From assembly GCA_963576785.1 (NCBI GenBank), contig OY756150.1, forward strand, positions 1,488,001 through 1,552,000: a stretch of DNA of 64,000 nt. The letters are read 5' to 3'. This document shows, in pieces, positions 20,846 to 29,599 of the stretch. This DNA comes from Chlorophyllum brunneum (lineage: Eukaryota > Basidiomycota > Agaricomycetes > Agaricales > Agaricaceae). Both the position numbers and the translations under genes were made by a program. Below the pieces are notes generated by a model. The model saw only the letters and a program-made list of their open reading frames with translations. It had not been told where the DNA came from and ran no database searches. Numbering within the stretch: the first letter of the stretch is position 1; every line of letters starts with the position of its first letter.

Positions 20846-23117
20846 ATGTCTACCAATAATATCATCGCTGGTTTGCCTAAGTTCAATAGGCCTAAGAACT
20901 ATGCATTCTGGTCTAGAAGGTTTCAGGATACCCTAACCCTCATCTCTGTCACTGGTTCCGACCAGTCTGGATGGACTGTGACAGACCAGAATCTCTCCCC
21001 TAAAAATCCTGCCATCTTAACGGAGGAAGATAGAAAGAGAGAACAATTGAGAGGTCAGGTATTGGCTGTTATAAATGGCACTTTACCTGATTCCCTATTA
21101 CTCCATGGACATGACGCTCCTGGATTTCTTTGGGATGACTTGAAAACCCGCTTTGGGACACCTTCTCCCACTGTGGTATATTCAATCCTCCAAAGGATGC
21201 TGCAAAAGTGCATCTCTGGGAATCAAGATCCAGCAATGGATCTAGCTGAATTGAGAACAATGGTTTCTCAATTAGAAACAGCTAAAGTAAAATTGCCAGA
21301 AGTTCTTGGCGCAATAATTGCTTTGAACACATTACCACCTGATTGGAATACTATGGCACAAACAACATTGGCAAATAATCACAATGTTGTGGATATGACC
21401 TGGGAGGTAGTTCAGCAGGCTATAAATACTGAGTGGTCAAGACATGAAGGAACAAGGTCCAACATATCTAACCAACAAGTATCTTATGCTGCCACCGCCA
21501 ACTACCAAGCTCACCCTGGACCACCCTGGAACCACTTCCACCCTAGAGGTGATACCAGGGCCTAGCCGGCGAGAGGACCTTGCCATCCTGCCAATCCAAG
21601 TGGGTAGTCCCCTCAGCCTTCTCCTCCTACTCCTACCTGGATTAACATCCAGAAGAAGAAGAAGAAGCCCAAAAAGCACCAGGATAAACCTCAAGCCCAC
21701 ATGGTGGGCTTCACTACTGCCATGGAACCAGCGGTCCATTGCTTCACTGGTCTGGGGATGACCCCCTTCGACCTGATAAGGCACATGGATACGCCTTGAC
21801 CCACTCTTGCTCCCACTCCTCCAACCACTCATGTTTTAGTGAGTGAGAGACCTAAGCCTGTTACTTGGGTTAATCCCAAGAAGGTCCAGTAGGCATGAGA
21901 GAGTGCTCATGCTGAACTCGAGAAAAAAGGTACATGCTGAAGCACAAAACTTATGTTTTACCACCCTCCTCGAAAACTCACTGTGGATTCAACAGGTGAT
22001 CATCTGGTATGACCGCATCACTGGTCCTTTGCCCATGCAAATGGTGAAGAAGTGTGCCCTTGATTGTTATGATCAGAGGATGCACCAGGTCTCTCATCCC
22101 CATGCCCAACAAAGACAATCAGTGACACCTCCCGGTGTACCTTCTGTTCTTTCTGGTCACCCCCCAGGTTGTACCTGTGAGGGACACACAAGGGTGAGTA
22201 AATGGTTCTCTAAGCATAATAACCCCAATATTAATGCAACTTGTGTCCGCTTCTCTTTTCTCTTACCTATTGGTTTACCATATGCCTTAATGGTTTCTCC
22301 CAAATTTGGGATGAAAATCAATTTGGCTATGCACCATGTGGTAAAAATCCCAAGCATGGACTCTGTTGCCTGGGGCAATTCACTCGAACCTGGAGAGGTT
22401 TGGCCATTCTACCTTCCTCCTCCAGAGGAAATAGTAGTTCTGGCCATTAGGACCTATGAAGAGGAATTCCCTCCTCTTCCTCGGGCCTTCCCTCCTACAG
22501 AGTGCTTTCAGAGTAAGAGATATTCTCTTACTCAGAAAAACAAGACTACTTATAGGCAACCTGCCACACTTACAGTGTTGGTAGATGAGGCCTTCAAGTA
22601 GCTCGAAAGTGAGAAAGAGGTCAATGACCTTATGGCACTGGCTCAGGATGTTGCCTACGACATCCGCAACCCCAGGAACCCTGCAAACATCACAGGACCC
22701 TCTTCTGGGCCCCTTCCAAAGTCCCCAAAGTCCGAACCTTTTACTTCGGCACCTCAATCTGAGGTGTCTCTTGGACTTTTGTCGACTGACTACAGAAGCA
22801 ACTTCAAGAAGAAGGAAGGAGCTGGGTATATGATCAATTCGATCTCAGATACTCTTACTAACCCTGATACACAGTCCTATCACCAATATGCCGACTGGCC
22901 AACTTCACAAGAAGAAGAGCAAGGGCAAGGGGAAGGAACGTCGGGGGCTGGGCATTTGAATATGCTATCGGGACCTTTAGAATCCCATAATTATGTATTT
23001 TCGTGCGAATCAATAAGTGAGAAGTGTTTTAACACTTCTCAATTTTCTTGTTTCTCAACATGCATGCCCGATCAGTATTTAAGAGTACCGGATAAGATCT
23101 CAATTGCTAAGCAATGA
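20846..23117 (+). pseudogene. gag: Copia A copy 1 gag and gag-pol linker (degenerate)
   Basis: Copia-type Gag: GLPKFNRPKNYAFWSRRFQD, then LRGQVLAVINGTLPDSLL, FLWDDLKTRFGTPS and VYSILQRML. The first open part ends at a TAG at 21563 where the copy at 60552 reads CAG. Readable pieces continue at 21843-22601 and 22632-23117, broken by TAG codons at about 21890 and 22600. It carries about 150 bp at 22195-22345 that copy 3 lacks. The frame is cut at 23146 by the gypsy insertion. Confidence 0.85.
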
Positions 23118-23145
23118 TCAAATCATAACGCTACTAGAAGAATAT

Positions 23146-23439
23146 TGTTACGACCTTAGTCTGAGACTCAGGTTGTAAGTCTTTGGATAAAGACAAGGAA
23201 GTAGAGAAGAGAGTAAGGGATGATACGATTGGTAAAGTGTAAGGAATACATCAAGTATTACTACACTTTATATACTAGTAGTGGCGGCTAATAATAAGGG
23301 AGACGAGTAGACGAGTCAGATAGGAGGCATAGCCTTTAGGGATGAAACAGGAGATGGAACGAGGAGTGAAACAGGTGTGAGGGTACACGAGGTAACAGGT
23401 GCAAGATAGGAATGAACGGTCTATCTATAGTTCGTAACA
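23146..23439 (-). repeat. 3' LTR of nested gypsy
   Basis: 294 bp. In element orientation the purine tract GAAAGGGAGGTAT (complement of 23440-23452) stands directly before it, as a polypurine tract should. Confidence 0.95.
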
Positions 23440-23546
23440 ATACCTCCCTTTCAAGCTTCATGTCCTCATGATGCGTATTACTGTAAAGGTCCTTCGTAAA
23501 GTAAAACATACGGAATTTGGAAAAGGTAGGAAGACGCGATGAGAAT

Positions 23547-24383
23547 TTACTCGTTCATAGGTATGGCAGCTCCCAGAGCTCTGGCCAAGTCCTTCTTGTT
23601 TCCTCCAATGAGAGGTGTTTTGTCGACACGTCTTAAGCCGATCCAGAGGGGCACATGTGGCGGTCCTTCTTTGAATAGGAAGTGGGTGTGGTTATTGTAC
23701 GTGGTGTTGTCGTTGGTGTGATTGCTTAAGAGCTTATGCACTATACTCCTCCAGTATTCGTTGTCCTTTTTGCCTTCCGATTTCAACATGTTGTATCCCT
23801 GTGGTGGATGGAAGGTTATGGGTGTGATGGGGGGTACTACCATGGTGAGGATGGTTTGGAGATGGGCTACTTCTTCTTCGATGTCGGGATGGAGTAGTTG
23901 ATCGGCGGCTGTTGCTTCTTGTGTCTTTTGTTCGCATTTATGACAGATATGATGTTGGATGGGAAACGGATTGTTACTAATGAGTAGTCGGTTAACGATA
24001 TGGTGGGAGAGATTTTCTGTGCCCCTTGATTCATACATATTGAGTCGCTCGGCTAGGGCTACAAGGATGCTATACATCTGAGCTCGCATATTGGAGATGA
24101 CGATTAGTTGCAGGTCGTCGTTGATCTTGTATAGGTGTCTCTCCAATTGGTCTCTTCTTCCTTCGTCGATGATAAATTGGTTGAGTCTTGGAGTGGCATC
24201 AGATAGGGTATCCATTATTTTAGATGCGCCTTCTTGGGTTGCTTTCATTGCTGCGCCCAGTAGTATCATGGTGTCGACTAGGGTCTCTCCTTCCATGAGT
24301 TCCTCATGGCTGGTTCTTTCTGGGACGAGTTCATCGAATTCTTTGAGGTAGGGGTATGGAGTGAGTTGGCGTTCGGCGGGCAT
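23547..24383 (-). CDS. Extra ORF downstream of gypsy pol, unknown function
   Basis: An uninterrupted 278-residue frame between the integrase/chromodomain ORF (97 nt upstream) and the 3' LTR. It has no hydrophobic span, so it is not an envelope protein. The middle (about residues 60-120) is helical with repeated charged heptad-like spacing (GRRDQLERHLYKINDDLQ). A possible metal-binding cluster HHICHKCEQ sits near residue 146, and the C-terminus has PPHVPLWIGLRRVDKTPLIG. A diverged relic of the C-terminal part survives at 57371-57532 on the same strand, with YAPFWIG and TPMIG at the matching places, so the ORF belongs to the family rather than to this copy alone. No known domain was recognised. 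Confidence 0.75.
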   Translation of the reverse strand: MPAERQLTPYPYLKEFDELVPERTSHEELMEGETLVDTMILLGAAMKATQEGASKIMDTLSDATPRLNQFIIDEGRRDQLERHLYKINDDLQLIVISNMRAQMYSILVALAERLNMYESRGTENLSHHIVNRLLISNNPFPIQHHICHKCEQKTQEATAADQLLHPDIEEEVAHLQTILTMVVPPITPITFHPPQGYNMLKSEGKKDNEYWRSIVHKLLSNHTNDNTTYNNHTHFLFKEGPPHVPLWIGLRRVDKTPLIGGNKKDLARALGAAIPMNE

Positions 24384-24480
24384 GGAGTGTTATGAAGGTA
24401 ATTGGCGAAGTCGAGGGTGAAGTGGATACAGCGAGTGATGCGTTGAGTGTAGTGGTTGCTTGGAATGCGAGGTCTGTTGT

Positions 24481-26094
24481 TCATAATTGCTGTTTTTTAC
24501 CTCCCCTTTTTATAGGTTTCGTCCTCGAAATCTTGCTCATAAACTCTTGTACTGCTTCCTTGGCATTTTCCAGATTTGCTTCATCTTCCCATGTATCTTC
24601 TTCGGACGTATATCCTTTCCAGTGTATTAGGTATTGTTTTCGTTTTCCCTTTGTGCGGTGTCCTCGGACTTCATCTACCTCGTAGTGTTCTTCATCATTG
24701 ATTATCTCAGGGATCGGTGGTGGTGGAGTGCGCTGGTTGTCATACTCGGGTTTGTGATAGGGGGAGAGGAGTCTGCTGTTAAACACGTCGTGTATCGCCC
24801 ATGTTTTAGGTAGCTCCAGTCGGTAGCTTGTTTCACCTATTTTCTCTTTTACCCGGAATGGTCCGTATCTCCTATGATCAAGTTTTTTTGTTGGCCTTGT
24901 TGTCCTAATATTGTCTGCTTCAAGCCAAACTTGGCTTCCTGCCTCATACTTGTGTTCTGGTTTTGTGCTATTCCATTTCTCCATTTGCGTTTGGCTCTGT
25001 TGTAGCATCTCAATCGTTTTTTGGCGCATGTCTTGTAACTCTTGTATTTGTTCTGTGATCGCAGGTGCCTTGGATGTGTTTGAGATATCCCCTTTCCATG
25101 GATGTCGTCCATATACTATCTGGAACGGTGAATGTCCTGTGGCGCTATGTGTTTTGTCGTTATACTGGAATTCTGCCGTGCTGAGCCATTTTTTCCAGTT
25201 GTCCTGCGCATGGTTGATTATGTTTCTGAGGTATGCTTCGACCTCCTGGTTGATGCACTCTGTCTGACCATCTGTTTGTGGATGGTATGCCGTGGATAGG
25301 TTACGTTGGGTGCCGGTTGCTCTACAAAGTTCTGCCATGAATTTTGATGCGAACTGTGGTCCTCTGTCACTGATGATCCTGCGGGGTATCCCGTGTTGTC
25401 TCCATATATCATCACGATAAATGTCTCCTAACTCTTCGGATGATAGGGTGGTGTTAACTGCACGTAGTCTGATCATTTTGCTGAAACGATCAACAATGAC
25501 AAGTATCGCATCGTATCCTTCTGATTCTGGTAGTGGTCCTATCATGTCGATTGATATTTCTTCCCATGGTCCGATGGGTATCGGTAGTGGATGGAGATGT
25601 GTGGTAGGTTGTATCCGGAGTATCTTGTTTCGCTGACATGTGTCGCATCCTTTGATGTATCGTTTAACATCATTGCACATTTGTGGCCACCAATATGTCC
25701 TTTTGAGGAGTTCGATCATTCTGTGCTGTCCCGGGTGTCCTACGTCCGTTTTGTCGTGGTGTTGTTGGAGTATTTCTTGGCATAACTCAGCGTTTGGTGG
25801 TACATATATTCTTCCTTCAAACATGGGTAATCCATCAGTTTCCCATATCTCCTCTGGTCGTTTCTCCTTTTCTCTTAGCCACTGTGTTTCTCTTCTTTGC
25901 TCCCTTCGTAATCGGTGTTTCAGGTCTTCTTCTCCCGATATTTCCCAGATTTGTCTGATCTCGGTGGTAGTGTTATCAAATAAGTGGTCGGGTAATAGCA
26001 TGATATTTGTGTTATCTCTGGCTGTGTCTGTTTTTGTTAGTCTTGATAGCACGTCTGCCTTTGTGTTTGTTTTTCCGGGTATGTGTTTTAGCAT
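24481..26094 (-). CDS. pol: Gypsy integrase with C-terminal chromodomain
   Basis: 537 codons, entered from the RNase H frame through one TAG at 26124-26122. The start (MLKHIPGKTNTKADVLSRL) is the end of RNase H. It is followed by the integrase HHCC finger (HHDKTDVGHPGQHRM ... CDTCQRN) and the catalytic core: D in SIDMIGPLP, D in ISDRGPQFAS, E in QTDGQTECINQEVE. A GPF/Y-type module (HRRYGPFRVKEKIG) follows. Near the end a chromodomain reads YEVDEVRGHR ... YLIHWKGYTSEEDTWE, with the aromatic cage residues Y, W and W. Such chromodomains steer integration to methylated-histone chromatin, which fits the insertion inside a silent element. Confidence 0.93.
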   Translation of the reverse strand: MLKHIPGKTNTKADVLSRLTKTDTARDNTNIMLLPDHLFDNTTTEIRQIWEISGEEDLKHRLRREQRRETQWLREKEKRPEEIWETDGLPMFEGRIYVPPNAELCQEILQQHHDKTDVGHPGQHRMIELLKRTYWWPQMCNDVKRYIKGCDTCQRNKILRIQPTTHLHPLPIPIGPWEEISIDMIGPLPESEGYDAILVIVDRFSKMIRLRAVNTTLSSEELGDIYRDDIWRQHGIPRRIISDRGPQFASKFMAELCRATGTQRNLSTAYHPQTDGQTECINQEVEAYLRNIINHAQDNWKKWLSTAEFQYNDKTHSATGHSPFQIVYGRHPWKGDISNTSKAPAITEQIQELQDMRQKTIEMLQQSQTQMEKWNSTKPEHKYEAGSQVWLEADNIRTTRPTKKLDHRRYGPFRVKEKIGETSYRLELPKTWAIHDVFNSRLLSPYHKPEYDNQRTPPPPIPEIINDEEHYEVDEVRGHRTKGKRKQYLIHWKGYTSEEDTWEDEANLENAKEAVQEFMSKISRTKPIKRGGKKQQL

Positions 26095-26121
26095 GTAGTG
26101 ATATTCTTGTAGTTCCAGTTG

Positions 26122-27962
26122 CTATCTTGCCTGTTGTCCTGTGAGTTGTTGCGGTTTTCTGAAGTATTCTAAGTTCTTGTGGTCTGTCCATATCTCGAAT
26201 GGTTCATTGGCATCGAGTAGGTACTGTCTCCATGTTTTGACTGCTTCTCGGATTGCTAGTAGTTCTTTGTCGTAGATTTGGTAGTTTCGTTCTGCCGGTG
26301 TCATTGTTCTTGAGTGAAAGGCGATTGGGTGCCACTGATCATTCTGGTTTTGTGACAACACCGCTCCTACTCCATATCCCGATGCGTCTACTTCTACCCT
26401 GTATTGTCCTTTGTCTTGAGGCATTGCTAGTACTGGTTCGCTCGTGATTTTTTCCTTGATCTTCTCAAACGCCTGTTGTTGTCGTTCTGACCATGACCAT
26501 TGCACATCCTTCTTCTTCAGCTCGTGTAGGGGTGTTGCTATGTTACTGAAGTCTTGTATGAATCGTCGGTAGAAGTTTGCGAAACCCAGGAATTTTTCGA
26601 CGTCTTTTACGGATTTGGGTGTCGGCCATTCTTTTACTGCTTTCACCTTCTCTTCCTCCATTTTGACGCTGCCTTGTCCAACTATAAAGCCCAATATGGG
26701 TATTTCCTTCGCATCGAACACACATTTTGATCGTTTGAAATAGAGTTGGTGCTTGGCTGCAATGTCTAAGAACCGTGTTGTTCTCTTTTCGAGTTCTTCC
26801 TGTGTGGTTCCTGGGATGACAAAATCGTCCATGTAGTTGACAAGCGATCCCTCATGTAACATTTCCCGAAATACTGTGTTCATCATCCTCTGGAAGGTCG
26901 CCGGTGAATTACTCATCCCGAAAAATATGACCATAGGTTCGAATAACCCGCTGTTTGTTACAAATGCTGCCTTCCATTCATCCCCTTCTCTGATCCTGAC
27001 GTTGTTATATCCCCAAATGATATCGAGCTTGTTGAATACCTTCGCGTCCTTTAACCGGTCTAGGACTTCGCCTATGAGTGGCAGTGGCGTCTTGTCTTTG
27101 ATGGTGTGTTCATTCAGCTTTTTGTAATCCTGTACCAGACGTTTTGTTCCATCCTTCTTTGGTATGAAGAAGCATGGGGTGGCGTAGGGGGATTGTGATG
27201 GTCTGATTCGTCCTGAGGCGAGGTTTTCGTCGAGGAATTTCTGTAGTTCCTGCTTCTCCGTTATTGTCATTGGGTAGACCTTGGACTGTAGTACCGGGGG
27301 TGCATCTTCGGATAGATTTATCTCGTGGTCCCATACCGTGTGTTCAGGTAGTTTGTCAAAGTTTTTCTTGTTGAATAGGTGGGTGTATCGTCGGAGGTAT
27401 GGTGGTAGATCTTCATCGTTCGTCTGGTCCGCCTTTTTCTCTTCAATGTGTTCGCTGATTGTCCGTATTCTCTCGTTGAACCGTATGTCGCTATGTGATA
27501 TTTTGCAATCATCTGGGCATCTGGTGAATCGTATGACGTGATTGTTCCAATCGATCTCCGGGTTGTGCTTGACCAGCCAGTTGTGTCCGAGATATAAGTC
27601 TGCACTTTCCAATTGTGTTACTAGAGCGTCGATTTGTTCTGTATGGTTGCCGTTGTTTAATACCAGTTGTGCTTTGTCCGTTATTTCTCCTTTTTTGTTT
27701 TCTGTTCCGTCGGCATTGATTACCCTGATCGGGGTTTCCAGGGGTTTAGTCGGAATCTGTTCTTCGTCTACCGTTCATTGTGCTATGCACGTGTGGGTGC
27801 ATCCGGAGTCTACAAGGGTTGTGATTTGTCTGCGTCCTTTTCTTGTCTGGATTGTTGAGTCGAGGAGAAGTTCGCGCATGGAGTTTCGTTTCTGGAGGAT
27901 CACGTATTGTCTATTGTGGGCTAAAACAGAAACTCTAGATTTATTGGCTCGCGGGTTTGTGC
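26122..27962 (-). pseudogene. pol: Gypsy protease, reverse transcriptase and RNase H (two stops)
   Basis: The pol frame lies at -1 relative to gag and overlaps its end. Protease LVDSGCTHTCIA is followed at once by TGA at 27777-27775, then the frame runs to 26122. The RT has the palm motifs CFFIPKKDGTKRLVQDY, LDIIWGYNNVRI, FEPMVIFFGMSNSPATFQ and VNYMDDFVIPG (YMDD intact). RNase H has VEVDASGYGVGAVLSQ and ELLAIREAVKTW. The terminal TAG (26124-26122) stands where related elements read Trp. Both stops are single transitions, so the copy was recently functional. Confidence 0.92.
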
Positions 27963-29207
27963 CTACTCGGAGCCTTCGACAAAATCCTCTTTCTCCTCTA
28001 TTTCTTGTTCATCTTCCTCGTTGATCTCTCTGATATGCGCTTTCTTGGGTGCCCGGCAGTTCTTCGAGATGTGGCCCTGTTTGCCACAATTGTAACACAT
28101 TATCTTAGTGTATGTGACTTTCGTCTTCTTCCTGCAGTATTTGGCGATATGCCCGTAGAGGTTGCAGTTGTAGCACCTCGGTTTCCCATTCTGATCGGTG
28201 TCTGCTTTTTGTCTTCCTATCTCCATGGGTTGTCCTCTACCTCCATAAGTAATTCCGGTGGTGGTTCTGACATCTCCTCGGGTGATGTCCGTTGCTTCGT
28301 ACCCTTGTCCTACTGCAAGGATTGTAGTTTTCCATTTGGTGTATGTTGTTGGGACAGAGGTTGTCGGGTAGCCTACTATGGTTCGGATGATGTCTGCTCG
28401 GGTGTGGCATTTGAGGAGGAATATTGTGTAGGTGTCGTCGGTCCCCGCTTGGGCTTTCAATGCCTCGAATTCGATTAAGAAATCTGCCGTGTTCTTCTTC
28501 CCTTGTTTGAACGTCTCAATTTCTCCTTCTGCTATGGCTTTCCTATTTCCCAAGGAAAAGGTGGCTTCTATTTCCTTTGTAAAATCATCCCAATCTGGCG
28601 TTTTCTTGTTCTGGATGACTTGGAGTTGTGTGTTGGCATAAGGGCCTGCTAGCCCCCCTTTCATTCTTGCCAAAATTGCTACTATTTTCTGTTCTTCTTC
28701 TTCTATTTTGTTGAACATCAGCCATAAGGATATGGCTCTCCACCAATCATCGAATCTGGTTCTATCCCCATTGAAATATCCTGGCTCCGGGGCTAGGTTT
28801 TTTGGGATGTTGACTTCTTCTGTCATTTCTGGTTCTGTTTCTGGTTCGCTGTGTTCGTTTGCGTAGGTCTCAGTGATTTCTTTATCGGCTGTGGCGTCGG
28901 CGACTTCTATGTCGATTTCTTCTTCAGATGCGGCTAGTTCCTCGTCTGTACCATGTTCGGATTCTTTCTCATAGGTCTCGGCAATATCTATATCGGATGT
29001 GTTCTCGGCGACTTCTATGTCGAATTCGGTTTCAAATAGAGCTGTACTTTCGTCTACGCTGTGTTCGGATTTCTGCCGTTTAAGGCCTTCAGGGATTTCT
29101 GATTCTGTTGATCGTTTAGATCCTGTTGCTATAGGTGAACCCTGGATGTCGGTTGGTCTCGGAGCTCTGTGTCTTCTCGGTGTTCTCAATGAGCTACTGT
29201 TGCTCAT
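27963..29207 (-). CDS. gag: Gypsy Gag with two zinc knuckles
   Basis: 414 residues. An acidic N-terminal third with a partial internal repeat (DIEVAENTSDIDIAETYEKE and DIEVADATADKEITETYANE) precedes the capsid region (EPGYFNGDRTRFDDWWRAIS ... FTKEIEATFSLGNRKA). Near the C-terminus are two CCHC knuckles, CYNCNLYGHIAKYC and CYNCGKQGHISKNC, for RNA packaging. The frame is intact. Pol follows in the -1 frame, so expression of pol would need frameshifting or a similar mechanism. Confidence 0.92.
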   Translation of the reverse strand: MSNSSSLRTPRRHRAPRPTDIQGSPIATGSKRSTESEIPEGLKRQKSEHSVDESTALFETEFDIEVAENTSDIDIAETYEKESEHGTDEELAASEEEIDIEVADATADKEITETYANEHSEPETEPEMTEEVNIPKNLAPEPGYFNGDRTRFDDWWRAISLWLMFNKIEEEEQKIVAILARMKGGLAGPYANTQLQVIQNKKTPDWDDFTKEIEATFSLGNRKAIAEGEIETFKQGKKNTADFLIEFEALKAQAGTDDTYTIFLLKCHTRADIIRTIVGYPTTSVPTTYTKWKTTILAVGQGYEATDITRGDVRTTTGITYGGRGQPMEIGRQKADTDQNGKPRCYNCNLYGHIAKYCRKKTKVTYTKIMCYNCGKQGHISKNCRAPKKAHIREINEEDEQEIEEKEDFVEGSE

Positions 29208-29288
29208 ATACTGTCATCCTGGTCGGAGGCTATTATTCCAAGCCTAGCTACGAATAGTGGCACCTCTCTTGCAAGGTGAGTCGAATGA

Positions 29289-29300
29289 CACTTTACCAAA
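29289..29300 (-). other. Putative self-priming PBS of nested gypsy
   Basis: Just inside the 5' LTR (element orientation) lies TTTGGTAAAGTGT. Twelve of its bases are the exact complement of ACACTTTACCAA within the LTR (complement of 29384-29395), which lies 34 nt downstream of a TATATAA (complement of 29423-29429), where transcription should begin. This is the layout of Tf1-type self-priming. Confidence 0.7.
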
Positions 29301-29594
29301 TGTTATGACCTTAGTCTGAGACTCAGGTTGTAAGTCTTTGGATAAAGACAAGGAAGTAGAGAAGAGAGTAAGGGATGATACGATTGGTAAAGTGTAAGGA
29401 ATACATCAAGTATTACTACACTTTATATACTAGTAGTGGCGGCTAATAATAAGGGAGACGAGTAGACGAGTCAGATAGGAGGCATAGCCTTTAGGGATGA
29501 AACAGGAGATGGAACGAGGAGTGAAACAGGTGTGAGGGTACACGAGGTAACAGGTGCAAGATAGGAATGAACGGTCTATCTATAGTTCGTAACA
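29301..29594 (-). repeat. 5' LTR of nested gypsy
   Basis: 294 bp, identical to the other LTR except for C to T at its first CpG. The TATA box and predicted RNA start place U3 at 29594-29396. Confidence 0.95.
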
Positions 29595-29599
29595 AATAT

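Larger units (their letters stand above)
23146..29594 (-). mobile_element. Ty3/gypsy chromovirus nested in copia A (young)
   Basis: A full 6449-bp element with 294-bp LTRs (TGTTACGACC...GTTCGTAACA). The host bases AATAT are duplicated (23141-23145 and 29595-29599), and the empty site is seen in the copia copy at about 62735 (AGAAGAATATAGTGAC). The two LTRs differ only at one CpG (TGTTACG versus TGTTATG), so insertion is recent. Gene order on the minus strand is gag, protease, RT, RNase H, integrase with chromodomain, then an extra ORF. Only two premature stops interrupt pol. Confidence 0.97.

Noticed and set aside
21437..21832. 131-codon minus-strand ORF opposite copia gag
   Set aside because: Antisense to a Pro-rich gag linker; Arg/Gly/Leu-rich composition and repeated again at 61158-61544 for the same reason.
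23547..24383. Extra gypsy ORF as an envelope gene
   Set aside because: No signal peptide, transmembrane span, cleavage site or glycosylation-rich ectodomain is visible.
27542..28478. Plus-strand frames of 160 and 173 codons across gypsy gag/pol
   Set aside because: Antisense to gag and protease with clear domain matches on the minus strand; hydrophobic appearance is an artefact of antisense reading.
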